Source: Amanita rubescens (lineage: Eukaryota > Basidiomycota > Agaricomycetes > Agaricales > Amanitaceae). From it: 41,870 nucleotides of DNA. The notes under the pieces were generated by a model. It saw only the letters and a list, made by a program, of their open reading frames with translations, made no database searches and was not told where the DNA came from. The translations under genes were made by a program, and so were the position numbers. Positions within the stretch are counted from its first letter, which is position 1. Every line of letters starts with the position of its first letter. Below are positions 1-10,473 of this stretch, piece by piece. Where the stretch lies: NCBI GenBank assembly GCA_015039365.1, contig WION01000460.1, positions 1-41,870 of the forward strand, given 5' to 3'.

Positions 1-429
1 ACTCAGCAAAGCGAGAATACGTACTTGTAAAGACTCCATTTAACAAGACCGACGTGATGAGTCCTTAAACGGGGTCTGATAAGGCAATACTCAGACGGTA
101 TATAACCCTGGCGTTGAATGTGAACGAAATCGTGATCAAAACTATAATTTCGGTTCCTAGGACGCGATACCAACACGGCTGAGATCGCGCGATGAGACTT
201 GAAGCTTGAAGTTGGCCGTTAAGTTCGTTCAACGTCCGAGTCACTTGAACCGTGTGAAACCGAAAAGTCGCTAGTCATTCGTTCAAGTTGGAACGGTGGC
301 ACAGTGCTGCTTCTACGGGAATGTGGTTATTCTCACCTCTCGCACCAGTATCAATTCTGTCAGTCAAAGCAAACTATAATTCAAATGTATCTCAATCTCT
401 TATTGTACACATGTAACTTTCGGAGAGAA

Positions 430-1033
430 CTACGCGGGAAGCAGCTTGAAGATGGGCTGGTTCTCCACAAGGTCTCTGCCAGGAGCAAGGCCAACCTAAA
501 TATTAAAGGTAAATTTCCGCTCCTTTGATATTCACAAAGGCACGTACAAAAGGTTCAGTAGATTTGCTCTGGAACCAGTACAAATCCTCGCCGGCGGGAT
601 AGATTCTATGCTACGTCAGTTCTCTTAATACCACAAAATGACTTCTTGCTTACTGATGGTTGCCTCCAATGGGGGCGAGCTGCCACTCATAAGGACCCGG
701 AGCCAATATGATATGCTGAGTATCATACTAAGAATGCGTCGACCACGAATGGAACATGAAACTTACACGTTTATGGGGTCCGGGGTGGACGTAAAGCCCG
801 CCGTGACCTCGGATGGTGACGGTAGTAGTCCTATTGGGGAGAAACAGGACCGGTGAATACAAAGAACTTCGGTATGATACATTGTCAGTGTCGGTGAAGG
901 TGACTTCGTAAAGTACATACGTTGATGGGAAGGTCGGCGGGAGTGGTCACGACGCGGTCTCCACCTTTGGGAAAAGGAATGGGAATTCCTTGGTTTGAAC
1001 ACTCTGGATCTTGTGAACTGTTGTAACTGACAT
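430..1033 (-). pseudogene. Decayed left copy of small beta-trefoil-like(?) protein gene
   Basis: This is a diverged inverted copy of the gene at 2826-3450. Reading the minus strand, the start context at 1033, an exon carrying the motif TIRGHGGLYVHPG, an exon carrying YEWQLAPIGG, an exon with YPAGEDLYWFQS and a last exon ending in IFKLLPA plus stop all match the right copy in order and spacing. The first exon carries a one-base frameshift before KGGDRVVTT, and the next acceptor (near 831) puts the following exon out of phase, so I read it as broken. A TATAAAAG element (about 1093-1100, minus) is conserved with the right copy. The function is not recognised. The shape is compatible with a cytosolic beta-trefoil such as an I66-type inhibitor, but that is a weak inference. 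Confidence 0.5.
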
Positions 1034-2758
1034 CGTAGACAAAGCAAGCTGTGGAGTTCAAATTGCTGAGGATACTGGCCATCCAGAGCTCGCTTTTATA
1101 ACTTTGAGTGTTACGTGAACCAGACGAATGTGTTTAGTACAATTGAAGCAAATGGACAGGTGATATGAAGTTATTTCTGCCAACACGTTCGTGAGTAGGA
1201 TTACCGCCAGATGAGAATGAACGTTCTGTTGAAAATTCTAGAACTGTTCGTTACATCCACCGTTTTTTGTGCGTCGCTTGGCTAGCTGCATTTGGCTCAT
1301 CAATGATACGAACTCGACGGTTTGACAGAATGCTGTCAGGTACGTACCCTAAAATTACGGGCAATTCCGCGCTCAAACTGCCATCCCTGCTAAATATTAC
1401 GCTGTGTGATCTCCAAATCACGCGAGGTGCTCGCACAGAATGCCAAGGTGAGCCAGGAAGGTAAGGAAGGATTCATGTTGTGTAACGACTGCTCTATTAA
1501 ATTCGGTATCATTTGATAACTGACGTGCAGAGCAATTGTCATCTTACTCGGTTCATGTTAGGGCACCTATTCTTAGGAGCAGGTATTAGCCGAGCTTCTG
1601 TGATCGGGGAATCCAGTGTGGAGTGCGCTAACTAATGCCGCAATGTTACATAAAGGCCGTCAAGAAGGCAAGGGACTGAGAAACCTGATAAATTATTTAT
1701 ACAAAAGCAGTTGGCCAGCCATAATCGCGTACCCATCTAGTCAACTCCAGACTGATACATTCCATGGAACTAAGGGGTTTGGACGGATATATGTCTAATA
1801 GTATCGCGCTTTGCTGTGGGCCAGGAGTGTCTGGCCTGTGCTCGTCTGTAGACCCCGTCTTTTCAGACTCTCGAAGGTTGTCTGGCACGCCCGGTGTTCC
1901 TGGGTTTATCTAAGTCTCCGGAGATAAGTTGGGGTTCTGTAGGCGTGTCAAGAATAACGCGAAGACCAACATATACTTGGTTCTCTTCGGTAGAACTCCC
2001 GCTCCGAGTGGTCAGGAGCGTGACTGGGGTGGGAGCGTCGGAAGAGCGGGTTACATAATGGCAGGCAGCAGCAAGCGGTTACTTGTCTACCAACACGGGT
2101 CATTGACTCGGATAACCGGCAACCGAAGGCAAGAAAAGGCCTTCAAACGCTTGCGCCCAGTAACATATGTCTGGAATCACACACTAGTGTCGGGGCACAG
2201 TCAGTGTTTTGTCAGGTTTGTTTGCTCCTTATATTATTCTAACGAGGTTGCTGCGGCATTAGGTCTGCGGCCAGTTAAGTTCAGCTCCCGAAACGTTCAC
2301 TAAAAATGGAACCTGTCAGTTCAGAACCGAGTAATAAAAATTACTTTCCGTCGTAATGTCGGTTTGACTAGAACCATCGGATGATAGTAATCGCAGGACG
2401 TAAATCGTATACTTGTGGGTTCACCTTGGCATCCTGTGTGAGGAACTCGTGTCATTTCGAGGTCTTACTGGGACAAGAACAACGTTCTGAGCGCAGAATT
2501 TTCTGATTTTACGGTACGTTCGAAAAGAAGTCTGCCAAAGGCCGAATGCGATATTATTGATATACCAAATGCAGGTGGCCAAACGACGCATAGAACACGA
2601 TGAACACAACTACATTTCCGGAATGAGGGTGCGTATTACCCATCCTGACGGCAATTCTACTCACGATCTCACATTTCGGCAGCATGACTTGTCGTCACCT
2701 GCCAAGTTGTTTGCAGTGTGCCCGGGCACGTTCGCCTGGTTCACGTAACACCAAAAGT

Positions 2759-2766
2759 TATAAAAG
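2759..2766 (+). promoter_or_regulatory. TATA box of the right-arm small protein gene
   Basis: TATAAAAG lies 60 bp upstream of the ATG at 2826. The same element, followed by the same GCGAGCTC, is conserved in the inverted copy at about 1093-1100 on the minus strand. Conservation between otherwise diverged copies supports a core promoter role. Confidence 0.5.
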
Positions 2767-2825
2767 CGAGCTCTCGATGGCTATTATCCTCAGTACTTTG
2801 AACTCCAGAGCTTACTTAGTCGACG

Positions 2826-3450
2826 ATGTCCGAGTCAGTGACGACAGTGCATTTCCGGATCCAAAGCCTTCAGACCCTGGAGTTCCTCCTCGAGTATCCC
2901 AGCGGTGGAATTCGCGTCAAGACCACTCTTGACCGCGCCATTCACGTACGCACATACCATATGATAATTAGCTTCCACTAACACTGACAACATATCGTAT
3001 TGAAGCCCTTTACAATCGTCCCTCCTCCTTCCCCTCGTCAGACTACTACCTGTGTCATCCGAGGCAGAGATGGGCTTTACGTCAGACCCGGGCCCGCAAA
3101 CCAGGTACGTTCCATGTTCCATTGTGGTCAGTGACTCTTTCTAAATATGATGCTAAGCATATCGTATGGAGCAAGGAGCATTATGAATGGCAGGTCGCTC
3201 CCATTGGAGGCAAAGGCTATCAGTAAGCTTGAACTAATTTTGAAGATCAAAAGACCTGATGTGGCGTAGAATCTATCCCGCGGGTAAAGATTTGTACTGG
3301 TATCAGAGCACCCACATTAAGCCTTATGTAAGTGCTTTTGTCGATCTCAAAGAAAGGGAATTTACGTTTTCTATTTAGGTCGGTCTTGTCCCTGGCAAAG
3401 ACCTTATTGAGGAAGAGCCTGTCTTCAGGCTGATTCCGCTTCACATGTAG
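2826..3450 (+). CDS. Small five-exon protein, beta-trefoil-like (uncertain), 125 aa
   Basis: Five exons splice cleanly: 2826-2945, 3042-3104, 3158-3222, 3270-3327 and 3379-3450. All have GT/AG borders and phases that agree, giving 378 nt (125 aa plus stop). The start was chosen because it lies 60 bp after a conserved TATAAAAG and because the reading frame from this ATG, not the one at 2777, is the one conserved in the inverted copy. Motifs in order are YPSGGIRVKTT, VIRGRDGLYVRPG, VWSKEHYEWQVAPIGG, YPAGKDLYWYQS and a C-terminal FRLIPL. There is no signal peptide or membrane segment. The repeated aromatic/glycine blocks and size recall fungal beta-trefoil protease inhibitors (I66) or ricin-B-like lectins, but I do not firmly recognise it. 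Confidence 0.55.
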
Positions 3451-3584
3451 TTCCCTCCCGATGATATACGAGTACAATAAGAGACCGATGTACAATTGAA
3501 TTGTGGTACAGAATTGAATGCTACTTTGTCACTTTGTCCTGTGGATGGCAGACGAGTCTCCTTGAAGGTAACTGCTGATGCGAG

Positions 3585-3606
3585 CGGACTTGAGCAATTC
3601 GATGAT
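3585..3606 (+). repeat. 22-bp direct repeat (second copy 5035-5056)
   Basis: CGGACTTGAGCAATTCGATG followed by AT occurs identically at 3585-3606 and 5035-5056. The flanks differ. No function is evident. Confidence 0.6.
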
Positions 3607-4189
3607 ATATAGGATGAAATTTTGAAAAATGACAGCACCTTCGTCAGCAGTTGGTCAGCAGTCCACGCTCCTCGTTTCCAACGTATGACCCGCATAACCC
3701 ATTATGGCTTGGTAGAGGGGCTGTGGTCGTCGCATTCGCCAACCGTAGGTCACACATCAGGCATGTTAACCCGGTGCTGTACGCATACTAGATCTCAGCC
3801 TGGGATTGGAATGTAAGACCGAAGATACGCACATTGATGGGCCGTGTGGTTGGTCTTGCCAAGATGGTAGCCGTAACGACAACATGCCACGCGTGATGTC
3901 GTGGACTTGACTTTGCGATACTTGGCCGCGCCAATGGGATTGGGACTAGAACAGAAGCTGAAGGAGTAGAGGCATTGAATAGATCGATGTGACCCAGTTC
4001 AGGAAAGCCGCAGTCATCGTCGCAATCGTATCCTAGTGGCCATGGTGATCCGAGGGACAGCTGACTCCTGGCATTTGGACATGGAAGTCATCCACTACTC
4101 TGCAAGTATAAAAAGTCCCTGACCGGCGCGTTGTCAGGAACCAGGGGCTGCGACATCAGCGTCGCTAGCGACAGCGATCAATTAGTCGA

Positions 4190-4199
4190 CCATATATAA
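4190..4199 (+). promoter_or_regulatory. TATA-like element upstream of the Kre9/Knh1-type gene
   Basis: ATATATAAG lies about 60 bp before the ATG at 4257, the same distance as in the gene at 2826. The stretch 3451-4189 otherwise holds nothing I can name. Confidence 0.4.
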
Positions 4200-4256
4200 G
4201 CAGTCCCTAGTACTCCCTTGATACGCTCATCCCTAAGGCCGCAGGCGTCCTTAAGT

Positions 4257-4870
4257 ATGAATCTTTTCACTCTCTTCTTCCTTTCACTCTTTTCTTTCGT
4301 CCTTTCTTTCCCTCTCTTTCGTCGCGATGTGTTTGTTCCACCAATTCTCTACCCAATAAAGACGACCGTATGGAGAGTTGGAGAAAAACACCATGTTATC
4401 TGGTACGTGTCGCCCTATCTGGATTCATCATTCCCGACTCCTCGTAATCGTCACAGGGACAACACCCATCCTCCTGCCCAAATAACCAATCCATTTGGTA
4501 AAATTTATCTGAGAAAGGGGGGCGAACGGGGCCTGACAGACGTAAGAAGTGAGTGGTCACTTACATACTGGGAACGCCTTCTAAGATGTTGCCTGATCTG
4601 TATCATCAGACCCTCTAATTGGTGGTTTCAATGTCTCGGCGATGGACCGAATCGAGATCACGGTGCCAGCTACCTACAGGGATGAGCCGTTGAAAACGGG
4701 GAGCGACTATCAAATCGTTTGTAAGTGGCACGACACGCAATCACATCCCCCCCCTCCTGACCCGAGCTCTTTCAGTGATGGGTAACTCTGGAAACTGGAG
4801 CCCAGAATTTACCATCATCGCACCTGGAGACGCAACTCAACAAGCCTTTAGCGTCAAGTCACGACTCTGA
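4257..4870 (+). CDS. Secreted Kre9/Knh1-like (Ser/Thr-rich GPI family N-domain) cell-surface protein
   Basis: This is a small secreted protein of the fungal Kre9/Knh1 N-terminal (Ig-like) family, found in cell-wall or extracellular proteins of basidiomycetes. A hydrophobic signal peptide (residues 1 to about 19) is followed by the family landmarks VPPILYP, TVWRVGEKHHVIWD, ITNPFGKIYLRKGG, the beta-strand block IEITVP and the closing block YQIVLMGNSGNWSPEFTI. Four exons are needed. Donors are GTACGT (4403), GTGAGT (about 4550) and GTAAGT (4731); acceptors are CACAG, ATCAG and TTCAG. Using GTGAGT rather than the nearer GTAAGA at the second donor is what keeps the third exon open. The product is about 150 aa and ends shortly after the Ig-like domain, so no Ser/Thr-rich tail or GPI site is visible. 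Confidence 0.75.
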
Positions 4871-5175
4871 GGAGTTTCTTTGTTACATTGCTTCGATTGT
4901 GCGGGTTGGACTGGATACGGACTTTTTTACAGCGGAGTGATGCTGGACGTCACTTCGTGGAGTAACCTAATGGGAAAGTGTTGACGCCCCCTGTGGTTGG
5001 CAAACAAAATGTGACGAGAATAAGGCTAGCAGTCCGGACTTGAGCAATTCGATGATGTCAGTAGTATTCGCGGGTGTGATGGATGAGCGCGTGGCAATTG
5101 TTTGTCCGTGTTTGCGCCTCGTGCCTCGTTCTAGCGCCCGTGGGCCGCTCACATGAGCGCAAACCGCTCATCACC

Positions 5176-6162
5176 ATGGGGTCCATATCAGCCAGACGAC
5201 TCGGAAAAGAACTATCAGAAATACGTCAAGAAGGCTGTCCTGTTGGTGAATTATGCCCTCATTCACGCCTCGCTATCCGTCATGATCCCTTGTCACTTGG
5301 CAGGCATCAAGCTCGTGAAAGCAGACGATTTTGAAACGTGGTGGTTTACAATTGAAGTGATGGGTGAATCCCTTTATAAAGTGAATGGATCTTATAGCAT
5401 TTCGTGATGCGGAACTGATGGAGGCGATGTCCACAACAGGGAGAGGTATACACGCTCCAATTTCGATTCGACCCTCAGTATCCGATATCGGCGCCAGCGG
5501 TTCAGTTCGTAGTCACTGATGGAAAACAATCACCTGTTCATCCTGTGCGCTCTTTCACCTTCTCTCCAAGTTGGGGCGCTAACTACGCAACGCTAGCACG
5601 TATACTCAAACGGACATGTACATCTCTCTCTCTCTACCCTGCTTAGCATCCTCTTATTCACGCGTCTCACCAGATATGCGCGTCAATCTTAGGAAACGAA
5701 TGGTCTCCGGTGCTAAGCGTCGTAGCGGTGTGCGTGACTCTCCAAAGCATGTTGGCATCGTGCAAGGTACGTCACCCTTATCTCTCTGGATACCAAATAT
5801 GATTGATTATCTTGTAGAAGAAAGAACGGTATGCTCCCATCACCCACCAACCCTCAAAGCTGATCTGACCCGACTTTTGCTCCCTCCTTACCTTAAAAGA
5901 CCGGTCGACAACGACCGATACGTACGATACGCACCTGAAAACCCAAAGAAGGTTAGTAGTCTCCTTTTAATGCGCGCTCTGTCTTCTCACGCTCACTTGG
6001 TTCTTGGTAGACCCGGTTCCACTACGACGGTACGTCGGTTTTCAACGATATCCAATCTTTAAACTCACCCTGTTGCTGATGATGAATCCCGTAGACGATA
6101 GGTAAGTTCTCGCTCATGCATATGATCCGCTAAAAGCTCATCATCGCCTCGACAGCGTATGA
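5176..6162 (+). CDS. UBE2W: Ubiquitin-conjugating enzyme E2, UBE2W type
   Basis: This E2 accepts ubiquitin from E1 on its active-site cysteine. The UBE2W class monoubiquitinates protein N-termini. Ten exons give 153 aa: 5176-5245, 5304-5380, 5440-5544, 5597-5617, 5674-5766, 5818-5828, 5900-5951, 6011-6029, 6095-6101 and 6156-6162. All borders are GT/AG and all phases agree. Family blocks are ADDFETWWFTIEVMGESLYK, the E2 beta-strand region with FDPQYPISAPAVQF, HVYSNGHICASIL with catalytic Cys about residue 93, LQSMLASCK, and the C-terminal YAPENPKK and RFHYDDDSV. HVYSNGH is a whole 21-nt exon, and exons 6, 8, 9 and 10 are 11, 19, 7 and 7 nt. The start ATG has a CACC context; an upstream in-frame ATG at 5083 exists but would add residues unlike the family. 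Confidence 0.88.
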
Positions 6163-6279
6163 AATTCCAAATCCACTTTTTTCACCCCAACTTATCTTTC
6201 AACTACCTGCAACTTTCCGGACTGTTCGAGAGATTCTGTAATTCGACTCAAATGTATAATGTGAACATTTTTTTTTCTT

Positions 6280-6480
6280 TCTTTTTGCAAACCTCGAACT
6301 TGGTACCCGCACGGCATGTATCGCTGCCTGATCGGAGCCTCTGGTAGTCGATCGTTCCGTGTGACTCGGAGACATTCGATTTGCGAATGAGAATGTTTAG
6401 ACACGCGAGCGACAGTGACAACGTCGCGTCGAGACAGCGGCACAGGGAGACGAGCCCGAACAAGCGCAACTTCATTGATT
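6280..6480 (-). pseudogene. Decayed duplicate of the last Rab-escort-protein exon
   Basis: The minus strand here matches pieces of the 6559-6959 exon in the same order: the ATLSLS region, the block before ILIR, the GTIDYQRL region (CGGAACGATCGACT in the parent) and the stretch containing AGCGATCCATGCC. There are several deletions and frame changes. It lies directly downstream of the intact gene in the same orientation, so it is a tandem 3'-exon duplication that has decayed. It sits in the convergent gap between the E2 gene and the Rab escort gene. Confidence 0.6.
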
Positions 6481-6558
6481 AACTCATATTCGCGGACCAC
6501 TACCCCAAATGATAAATAAGCTTTTTGATCCTTCTTTATCGTACATAGTCCACCACCT

Positions 6559-8386
6559 TCACCACCCATCCGTATCATCATCCTCCGTCTCACTCAAACT
6601 CACCTCAGACGGCCAAAAAGTCCAATTCTCAACAGGCTCTTGCGGTCTCATCGCCCGTACGGCCTCCCGGAACACCCGTTCGGCATGGATCGCTGCGAGA
6701 TCGGGAGCCTCGGGCAGTCGATCGTTCCGTAGCGGAGGTGTGACGAGACATTTGACCCGATCCGAAGTTGGGGTTGCGGTTGCCATTGTAGGAGGAGGCG
6801 GATCTCTCGAATGAGGATGTTCAAAGTAATAAGTTGCCAAGAGCGGTTCACGCCTGTCCTCAGACAACGACAAAGTCGCGTCAAGGTACGGCTTCAAAAT
6901 CTCTTTCGGATCCCTTGCTTCCGTTCCGAGTTCCATAGCAATGGCAATGTACAATATACCTTTTTTTTTATTTTTATCGCGTCAGTCAGTGAATCTCGCA
7001 TTGAGAGGAAATGAGAAAGACGTTACTTTTTCCTCTAGGCGCAGACATGGCACTCTCGCCCGTAACCAACACTGTAGCCGCTCTCGAGGTTGACCCTCCT
7101 GGAAGCGAAGAGGGAGGAAAGACGAGTATCCCCGTATCAATTGGTGGTGGTGGCGGCGGCGTTTGGTCGCCTCGGTTTTGGTCCTCACCGCTGCCCTCTT
7201 CCACAACAGAGTTCCCGCGAGGCGAGAACGAAATCGGAAAATCGATAATCGCAATACACCTCGCAATCGACAAAGCCCTCTCTTCCCCCTCCGTTCCGGC
7301 CGCGACCCAGTTCAGATCCCACTCAGGCGGGAGGTACCCCGTCATACCAGGCGAGGCAATCACCAACTTGCAGAATAACGGATCCGGGACGTCTTCCACG
7401 TCAACTTTGCTCCACGTACTGTTGTTCGGCTCGTCACCATCAGGAGCAGGAGGAGCACAGCCAGAGATGGACAAGATCCGTCTTCCGAGAATATAAATCG
7501 CCCCACTGACAGCTGCAGCGCGACAAAATCCTTGCGCGATCTCGCCCGTACCGCCATAATGGCCCACGAGGAACGGGGAAGGTCCGTATCGTCCTGCTGC
7601 ACGCATGTATTTGCGTAGACGAGTCAGCGCGGGTATCGTTGGTTCTATTGCTTGCATCAGTTACGAATCCAGACACAAAAGGGGAGAGAGAGAGAGAGAC
7701 CTATCGGAGAAGTACAATACGCCAACGCGTACCCGATAGCCTCAACCACATCCTCCCCAAGTCCAAACACCGTCTTCACAAACTCGAAAAACGACAAATC
7801 AGCTTGTTGTTTCTTCATCTCTGGTTTATCTTCAAACTCGCTCATAGCAAACGTGAGGAACCGCATGATTCGACGTTTATCGACTAGAGTGAGTTGTTTG
7901 TTTTTGAAAATGTCTTCTTTGGAACTGGGTACGCTTTTGACTGTGCCTCCACCGCTGGGGTGGTGGTGGGAGTAGATGCCTACTGAATCGACGAGTTTGA
8001 ATCCGCCGTATTTGGAGACGCCGGAGGAGATGAGGGAGGAGATGATAGGTCCGACGGAAGGGATAACGGAAGGACACAGTGAGAGGGAGTAGTAACGCGA
8101 ATGAGACAAGGAAGTGTTGCCATCACGAGTGATATGAGTGTATCGCGGTGAGGAGCTAGCGATCCACTGAACGAATTCGTCAAGTGATAAACTGGCTTCC
8201 TCTGCGCCGTAATACTTGTCAACATCAACATGGGCGACTTTGAACCCGGCTTTTGACAAGGCTCTGTACAAGTGAGCTCTGAGCTCTGTACGCACTTGCT
8301 GCAAGCACTCACGCGGCGAGAATGGACTGAGTGAGAGACGTCCCTAGCACGACCACGTCAAACGAGTTAGAGTCCGAGTCAGTCAT
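6559..8386 (-). CDS. MRS6: Rab escort protein (Rab geranylgeranyltransferase component A, Mrs6/REP)
   Basis: This protein presents newly made Rab GTPases to Rab geranylgeranyltransferase and delivers them to membranes; it belongs to the GDI/REP fold. Four exons on the minus strand (8386-8313, 8263-7701, 7650-7027, 6959-6559) give about 553 aa in a single frame. Features are the N-terminal nucleotide-fold strand DVVVLGTSLTQSILAAALSK, the continuing GDI signature VAHVDVDKYYG, the second signature region beginning KYGGFKLVD, the central block RAAGRYGPSPFLVGHYGGTGEIAQGFCR, and a C-terminal acidic tail. The intron 3 donor is GTAACG. The start was chosen at the ATG that puts a Ser/Asp-rich leader before DVVVLG. 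It lies 28 bp downstream of the METTL16-type stop on the same strand and converges with the E2 gene. Confidence 0.85.
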
Positions 8387-8414
8387 TAGTACAGGCTAGA
8401 AGTTCCCGCCTGCC

Positions 8415-10142
8415 CTAAATATTATTGCAAACTATACTAGTACGAGTCACATGGTTCACGAAACTCTCAAAAAGGCTTCGGTCTCGGCCGAGAATCCACT
8501 CAAATACCACTCCTCCTCCCGGAAAAGAAATACCGCATATCAACGAGTTTGAAGAGGGTGTTGGCGCTGCTGCTTCTTCTCCTCGGAGTAACCGTCGTCG
8601 CACTGCGCGTGACCATGTGTTTTGAGAAGCGTATATGGTCAGAGAGCCATCCGGCCGTTTGTCGACTGTCACACCAACAATGTGTGATATCGTCTCGGAT
8701 ATGGATTCAGAAGGTGTTTTGCAGCTGATCGTGTTCTGCAGTGGCATATAGGACCGTAGAGTCGGGTTGGAGACACCCACGATGGACTGATCAAGAGTTC
8801 AGTTGTGTGCAGTTAATTTAACCTCTTTATAACGTACATCGGGTAGATGTATGTCCCCAAACGACCATGCGATACCCCATCTCCGCGTTTCACCTTGAAC
8901 AAACTCGGTGATAGCATAGTTTGTCACCTTAACAGGTAATCAACGAGTTATTCACAGTCGGGGGTGGCGTTAGAGGCTCACCGAATTCTCTCGGAGAAGC
9001 TTGACTAATTCTACGGCAGAGGAGAGTTTACCCAGCATCGACGTGTACCATCTGGCAAAATATGCATGACGATAAAATCCTGGGCGAGCCTCAGTGGAAG
9101 GACACACCTACACCGCTCTTTATAGTCTAAACTTTCCCTCACTATCCGGCCTACGAAACCCAATTCACCACCGGGAGTGATCATCTCCACTTCCGCACCC
9201 GTACAAACCTATACACGTTAGCCCCAGTTTAAGCGCACCCCCAACACAACTCACAGCATTCGGCGGTAACTCTTTCGACGCAGCAGAACGCGCCATCTCA
9301 TCCGCACTTTCATAAAACGGTGGATTACACATCGTAAACTCGAATCTACTCCCCCAGTTAAACAAAAAAAAAAGAGAGAACCCAGTCACGAACGATAAGG
9401 CGGGATACGACTCCATAACCGATAAAATCCGATCTTCAGCGCTGGTTTTTACGAGGTGTATTTTCTCGCTTAGACCATTCGCGTCTACGTTGCGATTTGC
9501 GTACGAATAGGACGTTTCGTCGAGTTCTGTCGCGATAAACTTCCATCCAGCATCAACGCGACATCCGAGGAGAGGGTATATAGCCGACGCGCCCGTTCCT
9601 CTAGTACCGCCAATCAGTTTTTTTCTTCTTTTTTCCCCTTTCAAAGGGGGACGGGGACGTACATGTCGATACCGAGCGTATCACCACCACCAGGCCGATC
9701 AATGTATCTCTCATGAACTCGCACGACATCTTGTAGCCATAGAATATAGTTTAGTCTATCAAAACATTGTTAGAGTGAAGGATTTGAGCATGGCGCGGAC
9801 TTTACCTGTTGGGAATAGGTGGACAAAGCCGATCGTCTGGCAAGACCAAGCTCAATCCGAAATCGCGATGAAGGAGCGCCTCCGTTAACCGCCTAAGCCA
9901 CATCTCAGCTGCGACTAAGGAGAGAGGAAAAGACAACACGCGTCAACGTACCTTTGAGCATCGCTACTCTTAAAATCAATCGTACACCGTCCAGACGACC
10001 CAACGGTTTTCAAACTTTCCTCAATCTTCGATGAACTAGAGTGACAAAAAGATGCGTGATCTTACTGGGGTTTGAGTGGCGCATAGGATTTTGCGAGAGA
10101 GTTGAAATCGAGTGGTTGCGCGTAAGGATTTCGGGGGTGCAT
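8415..10142 (-). CDS. METTL16: METTL16-type RNA N6-adenosine methyltransferase
   Basis: METTL16 (DUF890) methylates adenosine in U6 snRNA and in structured RNAs using S-adenosylmethionine. Reading the minus strand from the ATG at 10142, the exons give [18 protein letters not shown], an [10 protein letters not shown] helix, the SAM-binding motif [15 protein letters not shown], the acidic strand [10 protein letters not shown], the catalytic NPPF (9315-9326), the family block [18 protein letters not shown], then [11 protein letters not shown] and [17 protein letters not shown], with the stop at 8415. About ten short introns are required. One uses the unusual donor GTTCGT just before the NPPF exon, inside a run of T. 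The C-terminal 120 residues are less conserved. It starts 57 bp from the tRNA-Ser gene on the same strand. Confidence 0.83.
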
Positions 10143-10198
10143 TATGCCAAGTTTGTGTGACGCGTGACGGAAGTGTCGGCAGAAGAAAGAAAAAAAAG

Positions 10199-10298
10199 CG
10201 ACGCCAGCAGGATTCGAACCTGCGCCCTCAAAGAGGAACAGATGATCGACCGTTCAAACAATTCGAATCTGTCGCCGTAACCACTTGGCTATAGCGCC
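10199..10298 (-). tRNA. tRNA-Ser(CGA) with an intron of about 18 nt
   Basis: On the minus strand the acceptor stem is GGCGCTA pairing with TGGCGTC (two G-U pairs), followed by discriminator G. The D arm is GCC...GGC, the anticodon stem is ACAGA/TCTGT with loop TTCGAA (anticodon CGA), the long variable arm is CCTC-TTT-GAGG, typical of Ser, and the T arm is GCAGG-TTCGAAT-CCTGC. An intron of about 18 nt starts after the base 3' of the anticodon, the standard site. A run of seven T follows the 3' end on this strand, which suits Pol III termination. Confidence 0.93.
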
Positions 10299-10473
10299 TT
10301 ACGACACGGAGGGACCGCTTAGATTACGGGTTCGATTTCACCTACAACACTGACCTCTTTCCAATCCCACCACCTTACTACCCCCTTGGAGCTGAGCGTC
10401 CCCGCCTTCAGACCCCCTGGCACACGTCCGTAAATGGAAATAAATCCAGAGCAAAACTATGACGTAGAAACAG

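Larger units (their letters stand above)
345..3515. repeat. Imperfect inverted duplication, about 870-bp arms
   Basis: The arms 345-1215 and 2635-3515 are imperfect reverse complements that include the gene copies and their TATA boxes, separated by about 1.4 kb (1216-2634). In the spacer I see no supportable gene. The arms have drifted considerably, so this is an old duplication rather than a fresh transposon end. Confidence 0.5.

Noticed and set aside
2777..2932. ATG at 2777 as start of the right-arm gene
   Set aside because: It lies only 18 bp after the TATA box, and its frame is not the one that splices to the conserved later exons; the ATG at 2826 is.
345..3515. DNA transposon with 870-bp terminal inverted repeats
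   Set aside because: The arms contain matching multi-exon gene copies with promoters, the spacer has no transposase, and no target-site duplication is visible.
10112..10294. Plus-strand protein over the tRNA
   Set aside because: The frame overlaps a well-formed tRNA-Ser and the antisense of the METTL16-type first exon.
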